Positions 7,809 to 15,040 of a stretch of DNA of 64,000 nt are shown piece by piece (positions within the stretch are counted from its first letter, which is position 1; each line of letters begins with the position of its first letter). Source of the stretch: Motiliproteus sp036960405 (GTDB taxonomy: Bacteria; Pseudomonadota; Gammaproteobacteria; Pseudomonadales; Balneatricaceae). The notes below the pieces were generated by a model, which saw nothing but the letters and a program-made list of their open reading frames with translations, searched no databases and was not told the origin of the DNA. The translations under genes and the position numbers were made by a program. The stretch is from contig JBALWS010000001.1 in the NCBI GenBank assembly GCA_036960405.1, positions 1 to 64,000 of the forward strand. The letters run 5' to 3'.

Positions 7809-9148
7809 AAATCGTTATACAAGGCAACCAGCATCAACGAGAGTAACAATGCCATGCCAATTTTAAGCCCAAACAACTGTGTCCGTTCAGAGACAGGGCG
7901 GCCGCGAACTGCTTCGATCAGATAATAAAGCAAATGCCCACCATCAAGCACCGGTATAGGTAGTAAATTTAGAATCCCTAGACTGATGCTCAAATAGGCA
8001 AGAAAATTAAGAAAGCTCTCCAAGCCTGATGCCGCTGAGGCCCCGGCCACTTTAGCAATGGTAATGGGACCACTCAAGTTTTTAACCGAAATCAGCCCCT
8101 TAAGCATCTTCCAGATCGATTCCAATGTCAGGCCGATCATCTGTTGGCTTTTAGCCAACGCAGCAGGAATCGCCTCCAGCGGTGAATAGCGCACATCACG
8201 CAGCATCGACTCCGGCCAATCTACCGGCGTCACACCGGCACCGATATAGCCATATACCTCACCGGTATCGGCTTGTTTTCGAGCAGGGGTTAATTCAATC
8301 GAATGTTGCTGTCCCGCTCGTTCAATGCGTAGCGTTATAGGCAACAAAGGATTGGCGCGTACGGTCTCAACCAACTCCACCCACAATGAAATTTCAACAC
8401 CATCGATCGACAGCACCCGATCACCGGTTTCAAGTCCGGAGAGTGCGGCCTGTCCACCTTCGGCAATACTGCCAATATGCGGCGGTAATGACGGGCGATA
8501 AGGGGTAATGCCCAGCGAGTATAACGGCCCGCGCTGCTCATCAAATTGCCAACGCTCTATCTCGATGCTCAGTTCAGAATCACCGGTGCCGTTCAACTCA
8601 CGACTGCGTATGCGCAACTCGCCGGTATCACCAATTCGTGCGGCCAACCTGAGCGAAATATCTTCCCAGGTTCGAACCGCGTGGCCGTCAACTTCAACCA
8701 GCTCTCGCCCCACCAACCACTCAGATGCTGCGACAGGGGAATCGAGACGAATCTCTCCGACTACCGGTACCACCGTGCTGGTACCCACGATAAACATTAG
8801 CCAATAGGCAAACACGGCAAACGCTAGATTAACCAGCGGCCCGGCAGCCACAACGGCTATCCGTTGCCACACCGACTTGGTGTTGAATGCTTGATGGCGC
8901 AGCTCGGCAGGAACTTCGCCCTCTCGCTCATCGAGCATTTTAACGTAGCCACCCAGCGGAATCGCGGCGATCACATATTCGGTGCCGTGGCGGTCGTGCC
9001 AGCTATACAGCGCTTTGCCAAAACCAATAGAGAAACGCAGCACTTTGATGCCGCAGCGCCGCGCCACCCAAAAATGGCCGTATTCATGAATGGTAACCAA
9101 AATCCCAAGGGTAACAATGGCAGCCAGAATGGTTTGTAATATATCCAT
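7796..9148 (-). CDS. rseP: Site-2 intramembrane protease RseP
   Basis: RseP is a zinc metalloprotease of the inner membrane that cleaves anti-sigma-E factor RseA after DegS, and clears signal peptide remnants. The 450-residue protein shows the HEYGH active-site motif at residues 21-25 in the first membrane segment. Two PDZ domains lie in the middle (VVGEIRLDSPVAA; IGSIAEGGQAALSGL). The third zinc ligand motif is PVLDGGHLLYYL near the C-terminus, followed by a final membrane segment. Length equals the E. coli enzyme. It follows cdsA by 8 bp; in most gammaproteobacteria dxr sits between them, but it is absent here. Confidence 0.97.
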   Translation of the reverse strand: MDILQTILAAIVTLGILVTIHEYGHFWVARRCGIKVLRFSIGFGKALYSWHDRHGTEYVIAAIPLGGYVKMLDEREGEVPAELRHQAFNTKSVWQRIAVVAAGPLVNLAFAVFAYWLMFIVGTSTVVPVVGEIRLDSPVAASEWLVGRELVEVDGHAVRTWEDISLRLAARIGDTGELRIRSRELNGTGDSELSIEIERWQFDEQRGPLYSLGITPYRPSLPPHIGSIAEGGQAALSGLETGDRVLSIDGVEISLWVELVETVRANPLLPITLRIERAGQQHSIELTPARKQADTGEVYGYIGAGVTPVDWPESMLRDVRYSPLEAIPAALAKSQQMIGLTLESIWKMLKGLISVKNLSGPITIAKVAGASAASGLESFLNFLAYLSISLGILNLLPIPVLDGGHLLYYLIEAVRGRPVSERTQLFGLKIGMALLLSLMLVALYNDLARL

Positions 9149-9156
9149 AGCGCGGG

Positions 9157-9981
9157 TTAGACCACCGCCACATCGGCCAGTTCAAACAGAATCAGCCCCA
9201 GCGCAAAGACGGGGGCCGCAGCAGTCAAACTATCGACTCGATCCATCACTCCGCCGTGCCCTGGTAGTAAATTACTGCTGTCTTTTATGCCGCGGTGGCG
9301 CTTGATCATGCTCTCAAGCAGGTCTCCCAACACCGAAACTAGTGCGGTCACCAAACAAACCAGCATCAATCCGACGAGTTGAGCACTATCGAGCGCGACC
9401 ACTAAACCAAAGATCAACGCCACAATCAGGCTGGCGGTCAAACCACCATAGAAACCGGCCCAGGTTTTACCTGGACTGACCTGGACGGCCAGCTTTTTAT
9501 TGCCCCACGTTCGACCAGCGAAGTACGCTCCAACATCGGCACCCCAAACCAGCAGCAACAACAATAACAACCAAGCATTGCCTGATGACTGGGCCTTCAA
9601 CTCGACCAAGCCACTCCAGGTGGGGATCAGCACCAGCAACCCCATCAGCGCTCGGGGGACAGAGCCCTGCCACTGTGATCGACTATTAGGAAAGGTACAC
9701 ACCCAGCCCAGCGCCACACACCAAAACAGCAGCGCGGCGACCAGCACCGGCATCGCCGGCACAGCTAGATACTTCATCGCTACGATAACCGCCAACACAA
9801 ACACCGCGTAGCCGATTCGCTGGGTTGATTGCTGAATTCCGGACAGGTTAGCCCACTCCCATGCGGCCAACGTCATCACCGCCGCGATAAAAAGCTTGAA
9901 TTCGAATAGAGGTAATAAAAACGTGGCGGCCAGCATCAGCGGCGCCAAAATCAGCGCAGTGATCACGCGTTGCTTAAGCAT
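9157..9981 (-). CDS. cdsA: Phosphatidate cytidylyltransferase
   Basis: CdsA makes CDP-diacylglycerol from CTP and phosphatidic acid, the branch point to all phospholipids. The product (274 residues from my chosen start) has about eight membrane segments and the CDP-alcohol signature near the C-terminus (IKRHRGIKDSSNLLPGHGGVMDRVDS pattern, given here by its key residues KR, KD, PGHGG and DRxDS). I start at ATG 9981 (MLKQRVITALILAPL), which overlaps the uppS stop by 8 nt; a longer frame to 10047 lacks family similarity. It lies directly upstream of rseP. Confidence 0.95.
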   Translation of the reverse strand: MLKQRVITALILAPLMLAATFLLPLFEFKLFIAAVMTLAAWEWANLSGIQQSTQRIGYAVFVLAVIVAMKYLAVPAMPVLVAALLFWCVALGWVCTFPNSRSQWQGSVPRALMGLLVLIPTWSGLVELKAQSSGNAWLLLLLLLVWGADVGAYFAGRTWGNKKLAVQVSPGKTWAGFYGGLTASLIVALIFGLVVALDSAQLVGLMLVCLVTALVSVLGDLLESMIKRHRGIKDSSNLLPGHGGVMDRVDSLTAAAPVFALGLILFELADVAVV

Positions 9982-10723
9982 GTTTGTCGGCCTCAACCTG
10001 CTCGGTGGTTTTGCCGAAACGGCGCTGGCGATGACTATAATCGTCAAACGCGGCCTCTAATGCGGCCCTGTCAAAGTCAGGCCAATAGTCAGGAGTGAAA
10101 TAGAGCTCTGAGTAAGCGAACTGCCATAGCAGAAAGTTACTGATGCGCTGCTCTCCACCGGTACGAATACACAGGTCCGGCAACGCCTGTCCCGCTAACG
10201 AAAGCTGCTCAGAAAAAAGCGTTTCGTCGATCGACGAAGCATCCAGCAAACCATCTACAGCCTGTTGCGCCAACGCCTTGGCGGCCTGAACGATATCCCA
10301 CTGGCCGCCATAATTGGCCGCAATATTGAGCGTCAGCCCGGTATTATTAGCGGTCAATGCTTCTGCCTCAGCGATTTTGGCCTGCAGCTTTAGACTAAAT
10401 CGTGCTTTATCGCCGATCACTGTCAGTCGAATATTGTTTTTATGAAGTTTTTTCACCTCACGCCTCAGCGCCAGCATAAATAACTCCATCAACCCTGTGA
10501 CCTCGGTGGCAGGGCGACGCCAATTTTCACTACTAAAAGCAAACAAGGTTAACGATTCGACACCGTAGCGGGCGCAACCATCAACGGCGGCACGAACCGC
10601 ATCTACACCGGCCTTATGACCCGCGATACTGGGCAACCGACGTGCCTTGGCCCAGCGATTATTGCCATCCATAACGATGGCAACATGTCGCGGCAGACTG
10701 GTGTAGGTTTTTAGATCAGACAT
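9974..10723 (-). CDS. uppS: Undecaprenyl diphosphate synthase
   Basis: UppS condenses eight IPP units onto farnesyl diphosphate, giving the C55 carrier for peptidoglycan and O-antigen. In the 249-residue cis-prenyltransferase, the IVMDGNNRWAKAR motif near residue 17 carries the catalytic Asp. FAFSSENWRRP follows, and the C-terminal DLCIRTGGEQRISNFLLWQFAYSELYF region binds substrate. It overlaps cdsA by 8 nt and follows frr by 22 bp. It consumes IPP and FPP although dxr is missing from this operon and ispH from its usual place (see findings). Confidence 0.97.
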   Translation of the reverse strand: MSDLKTYTSLPRHVAIVMDGNNRWAKARRLPSIAGHKAGVDAVRAAVDGCARYGVESLTLFAFSSENWRRPATEVTGLMELFMLALRREVKKLHKNNIRLTVIGDKARFSLKLQAKIAEAEALTANNTGLTLNIAANYGGQWDIVQAAKALAQQAVDGLLDASSIDETLFSEQLSLAGQALPDLCIRTGGEQRISNFLLWQFAYSELYFTPDYWPDFDRAALEAAFDDYSHRQRRFGKTTEQVEADKHA

Positions 10724-10745
10724 AAAGAGATGAAGAAGACGGAGA

Positions 10746-11303
10746 TTAAATCTCCATCAAATCCTTCTCTTTATCCTGCAGATGCGCCTCAACCTCGGCG
10801 ATATATTTATCGGTCAATTTCTGAATCGCGTCTTCACCGCCGCGCTGCTCATCTTCGGTAATGTCTTTATCTTTGAGTAAATCTTTCAGGTCGCCATTGG
10901 CATCGCGGCGGATATTACGAATCGCAACGCGAGCAGCCTCGGCTTCACTCCGGGCCTGACGGATATAAACCTTACGAGTTTCTTCGGTCAGCGCAGGCAG
11001 CGGCACGCGGATCACTGCACCGGCAGTCGAGGGGTTAAGACCCAGATCAGACTTCATAATCGCTTTTTCAATCTCGGGTACCATTGGGCTTTCCCAAGGC
11101 GAGATCGATAGCGTCCGCGCATCCTCGACGGTAATGTTTGCCACCTGGCTCAGCGGTACGTTAGAGCCGTAGTAGGAGATTTTTACCGAGTCCAAAATAC
11201 TAGGATGGGCGCGGCCGGTGCGAATTTTCTTGAAGCTTTCAATCGCAGCCTGAACACTCTTGCCCATGCGTTCGTTGGCGTCTTGTTTAATCTCGTTAAT
11301 CAT
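10746..11303 (-). CDS. frr: Ribosome recycling factor
   Basis: RRF splits post-termination ribosomes together with EF-G. The 185-residue protein starts MINEIKQDANERMGKSVQA and has the family's three-helix bundle plus the beta domain (GRAHPSILDSVKISYYG, PLSQVANITVEDARTL). The C-terminal helix ends KDKEKDLMEI-like. Length is the usual 185. The ATG lies inside the last codons of pyrH (8-nt overlap) with AAGGAGAG as ribosome-binding site, so translation of the two is coupled. Confidence 0.98.
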   Translation of the reverse strand: MINEIKQDANERMGKSVQAAIESFKKIRTGRAHPSILDSVKISYYGSNVPLSQVANITVEDARTLSISPWESPMVPEIEKAIMKSDLGLNPSTAGAVIRVPLPALTEETRKVYIRQARSEAEAARVAIRNIRRDANGDLKDLLKDKDITEDEQRGGEDAIQKLTDKYIAEVEAHLQDKEKDLMEI

Positions 11304-12048
11304 TGATCTCTCCTTGTACGGGTCCGTTATCGATCAACGTCCCCTCGTCCCCGCCACGCACCACATTCACTAGTGCACCAGGTTTGTTCATATTAAATAC
11401 TCGGACGGGCATGTTGTGATCACGCGTCAGACACATCGCAGTCAAGTCCATCACCCCCAACTGCTTCTCCAACGCTTCATCGAACGTTAGCCGGTCATAC
11501 ATGGTCGCAGTCGGATCTTTAACAGGGTCGGCAGAGTAAACGCCATCAACCTTGGTTGCCTTGAGCACCACATCGCACTCCGCCTCAATACCTCGTAAAC
11601 ATGCGGCCGAGTCAGTGGTAAAGAACGGGTTGCCAGTGCCGGCGGAGAAAATCACTACATCGCCACGGTTGAGATAACGAGTCGCCTTGCGACGATCATA
11701 ATCTTCTACCACACCAACCATCGAGATGGCCGACATCACCCGTGTAGTGATGTTGTTACGCTCCAACGCATCACGCATCGCCAACGCGTTCATCACGGTA
11801 GCCAGCATCCCCATATGGTCGCCAGTCACACGATCCATACCGGCCTGACTCAAGGTCGCACCACGGAACAGGTTGCCGCCACCGATCACCATGCCAACCT
11901 GAACTCCGATGCCGACCAGCTGGCCGATCTCGAGTGCCATACGATCAAGCACTTTGGGATCAATGCCAAAATTCTCTTCACCCATCAACGCTTCACCGCT
12001 GAGCTTTAGCAGAATGCGCTTGTATTGAGCTTTACTCTTGTCATTCAC
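11296..12048 (-). CDS. pyrH: Uridylate kinase
   Basis: This bacterial UMP kinase of the amino acid kinase fold makes UDP for RNA, DNA and UDP-sugars. The 250-residue product shows the N-terminal RILLKLSGEALMG nucleotide-binding motif, VIGGGNLFRG, the DRVTGDHMGMLATVMNALA segment that contacts UMP, and the VLKATKVDGVYSADP motif. The C-terminus contains GTLIDNG. It overlaps frr and lies 153 bp after tsf. That gap holds the tsf terminator and an inverted repeat, so pyrH-frr-uppS-cdsA-rseP may have its own promoter. Confidence 0.97.
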   Translation of the reverse strand: MNDKSKAQYKRILLKLSGEALMGEENFGIDPKVLDRMALEIGQLVGIGVQVGMVIGGGNLFRGATLSQAGMDRVTGDHMGMLATVMNALAMRDALERNNITTRVMSAISMVGVVEDYDRRKATRYLNRGDVVIFSAGTGNPFFTTDSAACLRGIEAECDVVLKATKVDGVYSADPVKDPTATMYDRLTFDEALEKQLGVMDLTAMCLTRDHNMPVRVFNMNKPGALVNVVRGGDEGTLIDNGPVQGEIND

Positions 12049-12155
12049 GGAATCGCTCCCCAGAAAATTCAGGATGGCAGTGTATCAGGGAGCCTCTGAC
12101 TGAATCCATAGCCTGCATCGGATAAAACGCAGCCATAGACGCACTCAGAGGCCCT

Positions 12156-12182
12156 CAAAAACATGGGCCGCCAAAGCAGCCC
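12156..12182 (-). terminator. Terminator after tsf
   Basis: On the minus strand GGGCTGC and GCGGCCC form a 7-bp stem (one G-U pair) with a TTTG loop, followed by ATGTTTTTG. It lies 19 bp past the tsf stop codon, where the rpsB-tsf transcript would end. The U-run is short, so termination may be partial and allow readthrough to pyrH. Confidence 0.6.
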
Positions 12183-12201
12183 ATATATCGGGATAGAACC
12201 C

Positions 12202-13062
12202 TTACTTCAGTGCAGCAGCAACTTCGTCGGCGAAATCGACTTTCTCCACTTCGATACCTTCACCCACTTCGAAACGGGTAAAGGATACGACGTCAGCACC
12301 TGCATTTTTAACTAGCTGACCAATTGATAGCTCAGGATTCTTAACGAACGCCTGCGCAACCAAAGAGTTTTCAGCCAGGAATTTCTTGATTCGGCCGCCA
12401 ACCATCTTCTCTGCGATTTCTGCAGGCTTGCTCGCCATATCAGGCTGCGCCAAGATGATCTCTTTCTCTTTAGCCAGCACATCTTCTGGCATATCTTCAG
12501 CGTTAACCACACGAGGGTTAACCGCAGCAACGTGCATCGCTACGTCCTTGGCAACTTCAACTTCACCGCCAGACAGAGCAACCAGCACACCGATACGGTT
12601 ATTACTGTGGACGTAAGCGCCAACTGTTGCGCCTTCAACCAGTTCAATACGACGTACGCCGATATTCTCACCGATCTTCTGAACCAACGCTTCGCGCGCC
12701 GCTTCCAGATCGCCTGCCATCAACGCAGCAACATCGGTCTGCTTAGCCGCAAAAGCTGCCTCGGTCACAGCATTTACGAACGACAGATAGCTCTCGTCGC
12801 GGGCTGCGAAGTCTGTCTCGGTGTTAACTTCGACCAATACGCCAAAGCTGCCATCGTCAGCGACTTTAGCCGCAACCACACCGTCAGCCGCTGTACGACC
12901 GGCTTTTTTAGCCGCCTTCATACCACTAGACTTGCGTAGGTTTTCGATCGCCAGCTCGATATCACCGTCGGCTGCTACCAACGCCTTTTTACATTCCAGC
13001 ATGCCCAGCGCAGTGCGCTCGCGCAGCTCTTTAACCATAGAAGCAGAGATTTTAGCTGCCAT
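12202..13062 (-). CDS. tsf: Translation elongation factor Ts
   Basis: EF-Ts is the nucleotide exchange factor that recharges EF-Tu. The 286-residue product opens with the UBA-like domain (ISASMVKELRERTALGMLECKKAL). The conserved VEVNTETDFAARDESY and the core domains follow, with VAMHVAAVNPRVV and a C-terminal FTRFEVGEGIE. GAGGAACAATC precedes the ATG. It follows rpsB by 91 bp that contain a strong terminator hairpin (13095-13117), so tsf is probably expressed at a fraction of rpsB, as known for the E. coli operon. Confidence 0.98.
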   Translation of the reverse strand: MAAKISASMVKELRERTALGMLECKKALVAADGDIELAIENLRKSSGMKAAKKAGRTAADGVVAAKVADDGSFGVLVEVNTETDFAARDESYLSFVNAVTEAAFAAKQTDVAALMAGDLEAAREALVQKIGENIGVRRIELVEGATVGAYVHSNNRIGVLVALSGGEVEVAKDVAMHVAAVNPRVVNAEDMPEDVLAKEKEIILAQPDMASKPAEIAEKMVGGRIKKFLAENSLVAQAFVKNPELSIGQLVKNAGADVVSFTRFEVGEGIEVEKVDFADEVAAALK

Positions 13063-13093
13063 GATTGTTCCTCTTTGTCACAAATTCTATATT

Positions 13094-13117
13094 TAAAAAA
13101 GGGGAGCGATGCTCCCC
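13094..13117 (-). terminator. Intrinsic terminator between rpsB and tsf
   Basis: On the minus strand GGGGAGC and GCTCCCC form a perfect 7-bp stem with a 3-nt loop, followed by TTTTTTAAA. It lies in the 91-bp gap between the rpsB stop and the tsf start, so it probably lets only part of transcription continue into tsf. Confidence 0.82.
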
Positions 13118-13125
13118 CTTTACGA

Positions 13126-13141
13126 AGCCTGCTAGCAGGCT
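13126..13141. repeat. 16-bp perfect palindrome after rpsB
   Basis: AGCCTGCTAGCAGGCT is a perfect self-complementary 16-mer, 12 bp downstream of the rpsB stop codon and just before the terminator hairpin. In RNA it can form a small hairpin that may protect the rpsB mRNA 3' end. Role inferred. Confidence 0.6.
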
Positions 13142-13153
13142 GATCGGATCGAC

Positions 13154-13894
13154 TTACTTAGCCGCTTCCTTAGCTGCTTCGGTCTGCGTTTCTTCAACAA
13201 ACTCGCCAGCAACATCGCCCTTACCTTCTAGGCATGCATCGGCAACAGCTTTTACGTAGATCTGAATCGCGCGCAATGCGTCATCGTTTCCAGGAATTAC
13301 GTAGTCAACGCCATCTGGGTTGCTGTTGGTATCTACGATACCGATAACAGGAATACCCAGCTTGTTGGCTTCGTTGATAGCGATACGCTCGTGATCAACA
13401 TCAACAACAAACAGCGCGTCGGGCAAGCCGCCCATATCCTTGATACCACCGATAGAACGGCTCAGCTTTGCCATTTCACGCGTACGCATCAGCGCTTCTT
13501 TCTTAGTCAGCTGCTCAAAGGTACCGTCGGCAGTCTGCTTCTCCAGCTCGCGAAAGCGGCTGATAGAGGCACGGATGGTTTTGTAGTTGGTCAACATACC
13601 GCCAAGCCAGCGATGGTTAACGAAAGGCATCCCTGAACGCTCGGCTTCCTGCTGAATCACCTTGCTTGCCGCACGCTTGGTACCAACGAACAAGATCTTG
13701 TTCTTGCTAGTCGCCAGACGCTCAACCACTGACAACGCATCGTTCAATGCTGGAACAGTGTGCTCAAGGTTGATGATATGAATCTTGTTACGAGCACCGA
13801 AAATGTACTTACCCATTTTCGGGTTCCAGTAACGAGTCTGGTGACCGAAGTGTGCGCCTGCTTTAAGCAGATCACGCATTGAAACTTTTGACAT
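13154..13894 (-). CDS. rpsB: 30S ribosomal protein S2
   Basis: S2 binds late at the head-body junction of the 30S subunit and is needed for S1 recruitment. The 246-residue protein starts MSKVSMRDLLKAGAHFGHQT, a diagnostic S2 N-terminus, with RNKIHIINLEHT, WLGGMLTNYKTIR and the C-terminal DTNSNPDGVDYVIPGNDDA signature. Its extreme C-terminus is rich in Glu and Ala. AGGAAT lies 5 nt before the ATG. The gene heads the rpsB-tsf unit, with a strong promoter and a ~150-nt leader upstream. Confidence 0.98.
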   Translation of the reverse strand: MSKVSMRDLLKAGAHFGHQTRYWNPKMGKYIFGARNKIHIINLEHTVPALNDALSVVERLATSKNKILFVGTKRAASKVIQQEAERSGMPFVNHRWLGGMLTNYKTIRASISRFRELEKQTADGTFEQLTKKEALMRTREMAKLSRSIGGIKDMGGLPDALFVVDVDHERIAINEANKLGIPVIGIVDTNSNPDGVDYVIPGNDDALRAIQIYVKAVADACLEGKGDVAGEFVEETQTEAAKEAAK

Positions 13895-14043
13895 TATGTA
13901 TTCCTACTGAATCGGGTTAGGCCTCCATACACCCCATCACTCAACCCCCGACAAAATCGAAAGGCACCCAGAGCAACGTGACGGTATATGTGCGACGTTA
14001 AATAGCTTATCTGCAACACAAAGCCTGAGCCCTGTTGCGGCAG
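13895..14043 (-). promoter_or_regulatory. rpsB 5' leader, candidate S2 autoregulatory element
   Basis: If transcription starts about 7 bp after the -10 box, the rpsB mRNA has a leader of about 150 nt. Near its 3' end a helix can form between CGGGTT (13913-13918 region) and AACCCCCG (13943-13950), enclosing a GATGGGGTGTATGGAGG segment. In E. coli and other gammaproteobacteria S2 represses its own mRNA through a structured leader of similar length just upstream of rpsB. Position and size fit; I have not matched it to the consensus structure. Confidence 0.5.
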
Positions 14044-14049
14044 CGCGAC

Positions 14050-14077
14050 TTTATACCACAATTCGCCCCAAATTCAA
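14050..14077 (-). promoter_or_regulatory. Sigma-70 promoter for rpsB-tsf
   Basis: On the minus strand: TTGAAT (14072-14077), a 16-bp spacer, TATAAA (14050-14055), then a GC-rich discriminator GTCGCGC. Near-consensus boxes plus such a discriminator are typical of stringently and growth-rate-controlled ribosomal promoters. Confidence 0.78.
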
Positions 14078-14162
14078 AGCGAGAATCGATCCCTCAACCT
14101 GCGATCCAGCAGCAGCTAAGCCATCCCCCACCAATAACCAAGCGGCGCTGTCAGCTTCCTTT

Positions 14163-14187
14163 AAACGTCGACGTTTGCGTGTACAAT
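14163..14187 (+). promoter_or_regulatory. Candidate map promoter with palindrome in the spacer
   Basis: TACAAT at 14182-14187 is a good -10 box about 65 bp before map. The -35 region (CTTTAA) is poor. A perfect 14-bp palindrome, AAACGTCGACGTTT (14163-14176), fills most of the spacer, which is a possible regulator-binding site or chance. The gap 13895-14252 otherwise holds only the rpsB promoter and leader on the other strand. Confidence 0.4.
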
Positions 14188-14252
14188 AGCAGCCATTTAT
14201 CAGTCCTCTTACGACTGTCCAATGTATCCATAGAAAGACGAAGACCACTATC

Positions 14253-15029
14253 ATGAGCGTGATTATCAAAACCTCGCAACAGATCGAAAAGATGCGCGTC
14301 GCAGGCCGGCTCGCCGCCGAAGTGTTGGACATGATCGAACCCCATGTCAAACCCGGGGTAACCACCGACGAGCTCAATACGCTCTGCCACAACTACATCG
14401 TCGATACCCAGCAAGCCGTCCCCGCACCGCTCAACTACCACGGCTTCCCCAAATCAATTTGCACTTCGGTCAACCAAGTGGTGTGCCACGGCATCCCTAA
14501 CGGCAAAGCGCTTAAAAACGGCGATATCGTCAATATCGACATCACGGTTATCAAAGACGGCTACCACGGCGATACCAGCAAGATGTTCTTCGTCGGCAAG
14601 GCCCAACAACACATGCAGCGGCTGGTAGAGGTCGCTCAAGAGTGCCTGTACCTAGGGATTCGCATGGTCAAACCCGGCATTACGCTGGGCGATATTGGCC
14701 ACGTCATTCAGCAACACGCTGAAAAAAACCACTACTCAGTAGTGCGTGAATACTGCGGTCACGGCATTGGCGAAACCTTCCACGAAGAACCCCAGGTGCT
14801 CCACTACGGCCGCCCCGGCTCAGGCCTGACTCTCGAGCCCGGTATGACGTTTACGATTGAGCCGATGATCAACGCCGGCAAGCGCCATACCAAGCTGTCC
14901 AAACGCGATGGCTGGACCGTTGAAACCGTCGACAAGCGCCCATCTTCACAGTGGGAGCACACCCTACTAGTGACCGATACCGGTTATGAGATCTTTACGC
15001 TTCGCCAAGAGGAACAGGGGAATTTCTAA
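14253..15029 (+). CDS. map: Methionine aminopeptidase, type I
   Basis: Map removes the initiator Met from nascent proteins and is essential. In the 258-residue pita-bread metalloenzyme, the five metal ligands can be placed in VNIDITVIKDGYHGDTSKMF (two Asp), EYCGHGIGETFHEEP (His), FTIEPMINAG (Glu) and SQWEHTLLVT (Glu). The N-terminus IKTSQQIEKMRVAGRLAAEVL is typical. It is divergent from rpsB, as in most gammaproteobacteria, and 11 bp upstream of glnD, so the two are probably co-transcribed. Confidence 0.98.
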   Translation: MSVIIKTSQQIEKMRVAGRLAAEVLDMIEPHVKPGVTTDELNTLCHNYIVDTQQAVPAPLNYHGFPKSICTSVNQVVCHGIPNGKALKNGDIVNIDITVIKDGYHGDTSKMFFVGKAQQHMQRLVEVAQECLYLGIRMVKPGITLGDIGHVIQQHAEKNHYSVVREYCGHGIGETFHEEPQVLHYGRPGSGLTLEPGMTFTIEPMINAGKRHTKLSKRDGWTVETVDKRPSSQWEHTLLVTDTGYEIFTLRQEEQGNF

Positions 15030-15040
15030 CCCCAACCACT

